Shown: positions 57,625-64,000 of the stretch, piece by piece
Layout of the letters: every line of letters begins with the position of its first letter
How positions within the stretch are numbered: position 1 is the stretch's first letter
Assembly: GCA_964035575.1 (NCBI GenBank)
Contig: OZ037886.1
Span: 744,001-808,000 of the forward strand
Reading direction: 5' to 3'
Source of the DNA: Rhynchopus sp. YZ270_cl-10
Taxonomy: Eukaryota > Euglenozoa > Diplonemea > Diplonemida > Diplonemidae
DNA length: 64,000 nucleotides
The notes under the pieces: generated by a model
Database searches by the model: none
What the model saw: the letters and a program-made list of their open reading frames with translations, nothing else
What the model was told of the DNA's origin: nothing
Made by a program: the position numbers and the translations under genes

Positions 57625-58066
57625 CGTTCATGTTGCTGTGGGAGGGATTCTTTAATGTTACAACACTGCGGTCAATGAACACAAGACACAGTAGTAGATT
57701 AGTGAGGACAAATCAGTAGCAGTTGCTTAGTTTTTTGCGCGTTTCATGCAGTTACAAACCAATTGTTCACAGCCGGCCAATCAACGTCACTGTTTTGTTT
57801 GTTTCACAATAGCGTGAATTTTGACGATGTGCAGCCAACCACGTAAGTGGTCTTTACGTGTCTTTTAACTCGTTTGTGGTTATGTTGAGGCATAGTCATG
57901 TTTCACCTCCCGCTTTTTGTAGATTTTTCTCGGTTCCGCCCACCCTCACCTCCCTCCATTCCCTCCCATGTAGACCCCTCATAGAAAACAAATACGAATA
58001 CCCTCTCACTTTTTGCCTCTCATCCCTGATCCTCCGCACCCTCCATCATTGTCCAGGTCTTTTGTG
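57625..58066. other. Intergenic between the AAQ and SHIPPO genes
   Basis: About 440 bp with T-rich segments and a pyrimidine-rich stretch (57930-58060) ending in a CCAG just before the next ATG, which could be 5' UTR or an intron end. No other feature was seen. Confidence 0.4.
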
Positions 58067-58816
58067 ATGGAAGTGTCGTATGACCCACTGCTCGCGGCAC
58101 GACGGCCGCCACGCCCTCTGCACAACAGATCGCGTCTTGACCGGGGTCCAGAGATGGACAGACTGATCCTGCCTGGGCCTGGGTCGTACAACATCGCGTC
58201 GTCTCTTGTGAAGCGGGACGGGTGTGCCTTCATGCGCAAACAGCTGGTCGAGGGGGAGGCGACAAAGGGGCGTGAGGACACCCCAGGGCCAACGTACACA
58301 GGGGGCTCGCTGGTGAAGAAGAGCTACAACATAACAGGCACGCTGGACAAAGGAGTGCGCTTCCCGACACGTGTCAAGAAGGAGGTGACGCCTGGGCCCA
58401 CAGACTACGATGACGTGCTGGGGCGCAGCCGGGTCTGCAATGTTGCGAATTCTTCGTTCCGCCCACTCGTGAAGGACACATGGACGAAGAGTCCGCGTGG
58501 TGTTGCGCCGTCTGCATCGGGCGCGAAAGTGATGAAAGGTGCAAAGCGGAAAGGGAAGCGCACGCTCGGCGGGAAGCATGACCCAGAGGTAAAGTGTTCC
58601 TTCGGTGCACCCTTCTCACGGGTGTTGGCAGACACCCCTGGGCCAGGAAGCTACTCACCACAACTCCTGCAAAAGCCGAACACCGCCCTCCCCTTCACCT
58701 CGGGGGGTAGGACCCGGCACAAATCCTTTGAGGAAATGTCGCCCTGTGCGTACAACCCCGAGTACTTTAGTGTCTTCAACAGATCCCCACGCGCCATCAT
58801 GTATCTGACGTCGTGA
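58067..58816 (+). CDS. SHIPPO (STPG) repeat protein, probable flagellar/axonemal microtubule protein
   Basis: 249 residues in a single exon. Four clear PGPxxY-type SHIPPO motifs are visible: PGPGSYN (36-42), PGPTY (73-77), PGPTDYD (109-115) and PGPGSYS (191-197), plus a weak SPCAYNP (225-231). The protein is very basic between 140 and 170 (KVMKGAKRKGKR). SHIPPO/STPG proteins such as ODF3 and several microtubule inner or associated proteins line or coat axonemal microtubules, so a flagellar or cortical microtubule role is likely; this also suggests that the organism has flagella. The open frame continues 18 codons upstream without an ATG, so the ATG at 58067 is chosen. No membrane segment or signal peptide. 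Confidence 0.85.
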   Translation: MEVSYDPLLAARRPPRPLHNRSRLDRGPEMDRLILPGPGSYNIASSLVKRDGCAFMRKQLVEGEATKGREDTPGPTYTGGSLVKKSYNITGTLDKGVRFPTRVKKEVTPGPTDYDDVLGRSRVCNVANSSFRPLVKDTWTKSPRGVAPSASGAKVMKGAKRKGKRTLGGKHDPEVKCSFGAPFSRVLADTPGPGSYSPQLLQKPNTALPFTSGGRTRHKSFEEMSPCAYNPEYFSVFNRSPRAIMYLTS

Positions 58817-59141
58817 AGAAATGTTTACGAAGAAAAGGGAAAAAAAGAAACAACCGATTTGGTTCGCTGTGTGTTGCACGAAAGTGGATGGTGTCGGTTT
58901 CCACCGTCCCCTTCCACTACCCCGCCCGGAGAGGTAGGGGGTTTTGTTGTCCGGCTTTTATCGTTTTGTCGGAGCGCAGAAAATGAGGCGAGTTCTGTTC
59001 TTCTTTTCTTTTCTTGTTTTGTTATAGGATCCGAACATCTGTCTGCTACTGTACGCAGGATTCTTCTGTTTAGTCCTCAGGAGGTAAACGCCCTCCTTGC
59101 CCCTACATACGAGTTGAACCCTGGCTAGGGTATGTATATAA
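58817..59141. other. Intergenic between the SHIPPO and ankyrin genes
   Basis: 325 bp without a gene. A TATATAAAT sequence at 59133-59141 lies directly at the next start codon, so it is more likely 5' UTR than a TATA box. Confidence 0.4.
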
Positions 59142-60317
59142 ATGCCGTGCCAGTGGCTTCCCCGTGTTAACATGTCCTCCTTACTCAACCCTTTTACCGT
59201 GCAGCGACATACACAAATGGATGTGCTAAACCAGAACTGGTGGGGGTCTGGCGTTTTATCTGCAGCACAGAATGGAGATTTTGATCATTTGAATGAGGTG
59301 TTGACTAGGTACGAGCTGGGCAAGGACCCTTGTATACGATGCCCGGGTGATAATGTGGTGCTCGAGGGTGAGGATGAGGAGCAAGTAAGGCGCCGAAGAC
59401 GCAAAGTTGCCATCAACTACCGCAACGAAGATGGCCTCTGTGCGGTGCACATGGCAACGAGCGCCAGCCAGGTGTCCATGATTGAGTACCTTGCACAAGA
59501 AGGTGCCGACCTTGACGCAACCACCGCATATGGCAGGTCGCCGCTGCACATCTCTTTGGAAGAGTGCAACAGCGAGGTGATCGTGACCTTACTCGTCTGC
59601 GGTGCCTCCACAGCAACCCTCAACCACAATAAACTCACACCCTTGCAGGTCGCTGAGCGTGACCTCCAGACCTCCTGCGAATTCAGCATCAACCTCCGTC
59701 GTGCTGCTAAGGAAGAGACTGAGTCGTTTGAGCAGTCGCTTGCGGCGCTGCAGAAGGAGCTAGGCATTCTACAGTCTGGTGGGGGTGAGGGTGGGCAGTT
59801 GGGGTTTATGATGCACAGTACCAATGATCCGGATGCGAAGTCATTGAAAGAGGAAGAGGAACGTACACGTGAGCAGGTTGCCATTGAGATGGAAGACCTC
59901 GAAGCAGATCACAACGAGTTAATACAGCCGCTTTCCGACAAGATAGCAGCGCTGGACGTGCGGCAGGGACGCCTGAGGAAGGCTGTCGATGTACTCACGT
60001 CGCAGGGTGTCTGTTCAGAGGAGGTGGATGAGAAAGGTTGTTTGCAGACGCAAGACAAAGAGGATGAAGACTGCTCACTGGACCCAGAGGCCATGCGCTT
60101 GTTCGAGCAGCACTCTCGGAACCACATGATTTCAATCGAGAAGTTAGAGCACATCTACAAGGAGCAGGTGGCGGATGACTTTGGTCTTGTGAAGACAGAT
60201 CCCTTGAAAGACTTCAACAAGGCTTTGCGGTGGCTGGGACTCTCCCCCAGACAGAGGAATGTTAGTGTTGGGTTAAATGAATATTCGTTCATTATGCTCC
60301 AGTTGGAGCAGAGATAG
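59142..60317 (+). CDS. Ankyrin-repeat, coiled-coil protein
   Basis: 391 residues from the ATG at 59142; the ATG at 59172 (MSSLLNPF), in a better GTTAACATG context, is a reasonable alternative. The N-terminal half holds ankyrin repeats: about 36-60 (GVLSAAQNGDFDHLNEVL), 91-125 (INYRNEDGLCAVHMA...YLAQEGADLDA), 127-158 (AYGRSPLHISLE...LLVCGA) and a partial fourth at 162-172 (HNKLTPLQVAE). A basic patch, RRRRRK, precedes the second repeat. From about 190 to 290 the sequence is heptad-like and charged (coiled coil). The C-terminus has a small globular part (about 325-391, KALRWLGLSPRQRN). Ankyrin repeats bind partner proteins; the specific partner is unknown. Confidence 0.85.
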   Translation: MPCQWLPRVNMSSLLNPFTVQRHTQMDVLNQNWWGSGVLSAAQNGDFDHLNEVLTRYELGKDPCIRCPGDNVVLEGEDEEQVRRRRRKVAINYRNEDGLCAVHMATSASQVSMIEYLAQEGADLDATTAYGRSPLHISLEECNSEVIVTLLVCGASTATLNHNKLTPLQVAERDLQTSCEFSINLRRAAKEETESFEQSLAALQKELGILQSGGGEGGQLGFMMHSTNDPDAKSLKEEEERTREQVAIEMEDLEADHNELIQPLSDKIAALDVRQGRLRKAVDVLTSQGVCSEEVDEKGCLQTQDKEDEDCSLDPEAMRLFEQHSRNHMISIEKLEHIYKEQVADDFGLVKTDPLKDFNKALRWLGLSPRQRNVSVGLNEYSFIMLQLEQR

Positions 60318-60456
60318 CATTGAGACTGGTTTCCACCAGTTTATGGTAAGGTTTAAGAAACGATTTTAATTTTGCACCCTTTTTTCTCGAGTTCTACTAC
60401 ATCGCACCCCCACCCTCAACCCTCTTCAGGTGGATTTTCTGCTTTATTTGCAAACA

Positions 60457-61023
60457 ATGAGAACAGGTGTCGTTCTGATGGCGCTTGCCAGCACTGTTGC
60501 TGCTGATCCTTGCACAAGTAACGCTGACTGCAGCCCGGGGCAGTTGTGTCTGATCAACGGACAGTGCGTGGGACACGAGACCCTCGAGATGCTCAAGAAA
60601 GCTTCTGCCGTCCAGCAGAGAGATGCATCGTCACAGTCGGCATGCACAACTGACTCGGATTGTCCGGACACGCACTTCTGCAAAGAGGTTGCCTTTATGA
60701 ATGGGTTGTGGTGCCAGGATGACATGGAGTGTTGGCCGAAGAACTCCCTTGGTGGTAGGTGTGGAGGCTACACCGGACACTGCGCAGAGGACAGGTGTTT
60801 GAGCGACTTTGTGTGCATCGATCAGGTGTGCAGCACAGGCCAGGAATGTATGCTTGAGTGTGGAACATCTGTACCACACAACTGGACGGGAAGAGACCAG
60901 GGCTTCCTCCGTTGCAGAGAGGTGAGATGCAACAACGGTGTTCTGGACCTTGTGCGCACTGTCCCGAGCTGCACGCCAAGGGACTGCCCCGGGAAGCCTG
61001 GACGTGAGGACCTCATTCCGTAG
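60457..61023 (+). CDS. Small secreted cysteine-rich protein
   Basis: 188 residues. It begins MRTGVVLMALASTVAADPC, a typical signal peptide with likely cleavage after Ala16. The mature part contains 20 cysteines (for example 19, 25, 31, 37; 63, 69, 75, 86, 92; 102-135; 153, 158, 172, 177), an even number that fits ten disulfides. Two segments of CTSNADCSPGQLC and CTTDSDCPDTHFC type look like tandem copies of one small disulfide module, resembling EB or Dickkopf-type Cys-rich folds. One N-glycosylation site, NWT, is at 142. The frame is open back to 60430 with GTG, preceded by a pyrimidine-AG that could be an acceptor; the signal peptide supports the ATG at 60457. The role is unknown (surface, extracellular or vacuolar). 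Confidence 0.75.
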   Translation: MRTGVVLMALASTVAADPCTSNADCSPGQLCLINGQCVGHETLEMLKKASAVQQRDASSQSACTTDSDCPDTHFCKEVAFMNGLWCQDDMECWPKNSLGGRCGGYTGHCAEDRCLSDFVCIDQVCSTGQECMLECGTSVPHNWTGRDQGFLRCREVRCNNGVLDLVRTVPSCTPRDCPGKPGREDLIP

Positions 61024-61506
61024 AGGTGCTGGTTGTTGTCATCTGTTCACTTTTGTTTGGAGGTGACTCAGCACGAGAGGCTTATGGTCATATTTTTAAC
61101 TTTTCTTTGTTTTTACTTCAGTTTCAGCTAGAGAGACCTGAATGAACCACGGAGAGGGGCTAGATGCGAATAATACTAGACCCTGAAGGGCGTTCATTTT
61201 TTTTTCCCTTTTGGTTGATACTCTCATTCTTTTCTCGTTCACGTCATTGTGATACAGTATCGCACTGTCGTATTTATGCACCACCTTCCCTATTTTGTTA
61301 GCATGTTCGCCAGAAATTGAACCTTTTGAGCTCCATTTTATCTGCATTTTTGGTTTTAACCAAAAAGCCCTACCCTTTAAGATGTTTTTGTGTGCTTATT
61401 CATCTTTCAAAGGTTCCCTTTCGTTTCCCTCTTTTTCATTTTCCCCTTATTCCTCTTCATCGCGCTCTACTATCGGGCGTGATCCATTTGATAACCTTTT
61501 TAACAA
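61024..61506. other. Intergenic between the Cys-rich and PB1/EF-hand genes
   Basis: About 480 bp, increasingly pyrimidine-rich toward the next gene (61420-61470). No gene seen. Confidence 0.4.
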
Positions 61507-63121
61507 ATGCCCGCATCCCCATATTTGTATGATAACCACTCCCTCCAACAACCCAAACCAACACACCAGACCTCCACTATGGTGACAGCATGTGTCCGGG
61601 GTGGGGACATCCTTGGCGGGGCACAGAAGATACAGAATTTGTTTCCTGCAGATGTGCCTGAGCTTATCCATCTTCTACGCACCCGTCTGAGGCATAAGCG
61701 GCAGCAGGACCATGTTCGTATAGACCATTTGCGATACCACTGTGCAGAGACGCAGCAGTGGCTTCTCCTTGAAGACCTGAAGGATGTGGAGAATGAGGAC
61801 AAGCTCATCCTCGAGGTGGGTGCGGAGAGGGATGAGCGTGACGCGTGGGAGCGTCTTGTGTACACAACACTGACGTTTTCACAGATGGCGAAGCGGGTTG
61901 CAGGCGATGCGGCGGTGGTCACGACGTTTGAGTCCTTCAGCCCAATGCGCTCGCCCGAGGAGGTGCTCAATGCTGCTGATGCCGAGGCTGTCAGCGCTGC
62001 CGTGCACAAGGTGAACAACTCTCTAACAGAGAACCAAGAGGAAGTGGTCATGGCATATCTCATCGACAGTCTGCGTACCATGTCCGTCAGTGCGGTCGAG
62101 CTGCAGCAAGCCGCCCTCGACTCACCCCGCAACAGAGGTGCACGCTCAGTGAAGACGCCTGACCGTGCCTGGGGCGAACCGCCCACAGCAGCAACACCTA
62201 ACCGTTACCCCGTAGCGACACCCTCACAGCTGCCCTCTGTAAAGTCTGGCAGATTGATGTGTGCTGCAGACGAAGAGATGCGGGCACAACTCCTCAAGAC
62301 AAAGAGCCTGCGTTCGATCTACAGCAAACTCCGGGGGCAGACACGCCAGAAGGTGGTTCTTGTAGACCCTAACGAGCCGTCTTGCTTTGAGTCTTTGAGG
62401 AGGCAGTTTGAGGTGAAGTTTAAACTGCCACCGCGGAGTGCGGAGTTTCATTATGAGGATGCGGAGGGGTATCGATGGGAGATTGTAGACACGGACTCTT
62501 TCCGAGAGTTTTTGTCCAAGGTTGCGGAGGGGAGTAAGGCGGAACTGACGACGATACCTGCTGTGACACGACCTGCTACTGCTGTGACAGTGGACTCATC
62601 TGCAGAGAGGAAGAAGCGGAAGGCACGGCCGCACACTGCCACACCGCATGCAAGGAGTGAAGGCGGCCAGCTTGTCACACATGACACAGCAAACCTGATC
62701 CGTGCAGAACGAGATCAAGCAGATGCCAACGACCCCGACGACGCCTACTACGAAAAACGCGACAGATTCCTCCGTGCCAAATGGAAGAACTACCTCACAC
62801 GATACGACACAGATGCCTCAGGGACACTCTCGGCAGAAGAGTTGTGCAGAATGCTCAGGGGTGAAGGGAGCCTTGCGTGGCTCGACGACGAGGGGATGCA
62901 ACCCCCAGGGTCGGCCTCCTTCCTTTCAAAAAAGGTCTGCGAAATCTTGAAACAGGTATGTCCTTTTTAAGACTTTGAAGTATAATTTTTAAGGCGACAA
63001 CTATACCATTAACACTCAAAACGTGGAACCATATTTTTCGTTGCAGTGCGACAAGAACAATGACGGGGAAATCACCTTCGATGAGTTCAGCATGCTAATG
63101 CTCAAACTCTCGCAGATTTAG
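61507..63121 (+). CDS. PB1-like and EF-hand protein, two exons
   Basis: Exon 1 61507-62955 and exon 2 63047-63121 join in phase 0 across a 91-bp intron (donor GTATGT, acceptor TTGCAG), giving 507 residues; the ATG at 61579 is an alternative start. Residues about 45-200 are helical and charged, family not recognised. 205-250 is Pro/Thr-rich. About 281-345 looks like a PB1 domain: KVVLVDPNEP, then FHYEDAEGYRWEIVDTDSF, which resembles the acidic OPCA motif used for PB1 pairing. A basic linker (369-375) follows. Two EF-hands close the protein: loop 1 at 434-445 (DTDASGTLSAEE) and loop 2 at 485-496 (DKNNDGEITFDE), with all the usual Ca2+ ligands (D, D/N, S/D, E). The second loop is encoded almost wholly by exon 2, so an unspliced reading would lose it. 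Likely a Ca2+-responsive adaptor; partners unknown. Confidence 0.85.
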
Positions 63122-63407
63122 CACGAGACGTTCCCTCCTCCTATCCCAGCTTTTTTTAGTGATTTTTTAACAGTACCTTCGCCCCAAACTACCCGCCGCT
63201 TCTTGCTTCCGCAATGAACAAAAGGGGGGTGAACAATACAATGGGTGCATTCATGTAGAGCTATACAGTTTCAAGGGCAGGCACCCCACCCACACCCCTT
63301 CGGGTTTTTTTCTCTCTCCACTCTGTCTTCCTCCCTCTTCTCCTCCCTCCTTAGTCGATTTCGACCACCTTCACCTAGAAGACGTACACACCACCCAACA
63401 CTAAACA
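63122..63407. other. Intergenic before the COMM-domain gene
   Basis: About 285 bp ending in a pyrimidine-rich stretch (63300-63360) and an A/C-rich leader before the ATG at 63408. No other feature. Confidence 0.4.
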
Positions 63408-63911
63408 ATGGAACTATGTTCGAACACAATTCAGACGCTGAAGGCAAGTGGTGCCGGTGATGATGTGATCACCACAGCAGATCTCGCAACCGTGGCAGCG
63501 TTCACCATGCGGGAGCTGGCAGGGGAGGAGGGCGATGAGACCACAGTGGTCACAGTGCAGCAGAAGAATGTGCACAGTGCATTGGCAGTGCTTTATTCGG
63601 AAGGTGCAAAGAACGCGGTAGGGGCATCGGATATCACCGACACACTTGAGGGTGTGTGCGCGTGGAAGGACGCCGAGAAGCTGGCAGCAGTCACAAAGGG
63701 GTGGTCCAAGGCAATGCAAAAAATTAGACTCAAGTTGACAGCGCTCGTACCACGTGACCCCTCGGTGCTTTCTTCAAAGTGGTCTGCTCATCATGTCCTC
63801 GGTGACCGTGAACAGGAAACAGCAACAAAGTCGCACGGGAGGTTCCACGTGAACATGAAGCTCTCGGACAACACCGACTTTCAGTTGTCCTGCACCTCGG
63901 AGCAGATGCAG
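63408..63911 (+). CDS. COMM-domain (COMMD) protein, first exon, cut by the window edge
   Basis: 168 residues before a GTATGA donor at 63912; the rest lies beyond the window. The N-terminal part (1-118) is helical, as in COMMD proteins. From about 122 the sequence follows the COMM-domain pattern: KWSAHHVLGDREQ, then RFHVNMKLSDNTDFQLSCT and SEQMQ, where the next exon should supply the terminal helix. COMMD proteins form the Commander complex with CCDC22/CCDC93 and act in endosomal recycling of membrane proteins. Which of the ten paralogues it matches cannot be said from this fragment. The frame beyond the donor ends at once in TGA, which supports splicing there. Confidence 0.75.
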
Positions 63912-64000
63912 GTATGACGCCCCACGAGGTTTTTATGTTAATTGCGAGTTCTCAAAGAAACACTCGCAAAATGAAAAAGCAAAGTGAATCTGATAATTTT
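63912..64000 (+). other. Start of COMMD intron 1
   Basis: Begins GTATGA; AT-rich. No acceptor is seen before the window ends. Confidence 0.5.

Overview
This is nuclear DNA from a eukaryote, most likely a single-celled flagellate. Protein genes carry GT-AG introns, and every donor I place with confidence begins GTAT (GTATGT, GTATGC or GTATGA). Intergenic stretches are short and rich in T or pyrimidine runs. The gene set is eukaryotic: a CAX-type cation/proton exchanger, an MGRN1/LOG2-type RING E3 ligase, a SHIPPO-repeat protein typical of flagellar microtubules, an ankyrin/coiled-coil protein, a PB1/EF-hand protein and a COMM-domain protein. I cannot assign a genus.

Layout. 1-2240: AT-rich DNA without a convincing gene. 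2441-3979 (minus): CAX exchanger. 4.3-23.5 kb: a graveyard of mobile and repetitive DNA. It holds at least four copies of one dispersed family (A), a roughly 2.5-kb inverted duplication carrying two copies of an exon-like fragment (6.9-9.4 kb), a second family (B), several G-rich minisatellites, coding-like fragments, and a decayed hAT transposon (17.3-20.2 kb). A 1.47-kb TA-flanked terminal-inverted-repeat element sits cleanly inside the hAT reading frame. 23512-49666: about 26 kb of a 38-bp satellite, roughly 617 copies in three blocks. Each block is preceded by the same 398-bp single-copy 'head', and blocks are separated by identical 749-bp spacers. 49.7-51.3 kb: transition with one more dispersed coding-like fragment. 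51.3-63.9 kb: a gene-dense, all-plus-strand segment with seven genes. They are the RING E3 (3 exons, one 1.46-kb repeat-stuffed intron), an AAQ-repeat protein, the SHIPPO protein, the ankyrin protein, a small secreted Cys-rich protein, the PB1/EF-hand protein (2 exons), and a COMM-domain gene cut by the window edge.

The genes do not form an evident pathway; they are ordinary housekeeping, signalling and cytoskeletal genes beside a repeat-rich block. The most unusual object is the modular satellite: the head + array + spacer order with identical heads resembles in layout an rDNA-type intergenic spacer with repeated promoters and enhancer arrays, or a very recently amplified centromeric or subtelomeric satellite. 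Rare variants inside it trace register-preserving duplications of 13, 16, 26, 125-127 and 246 units.
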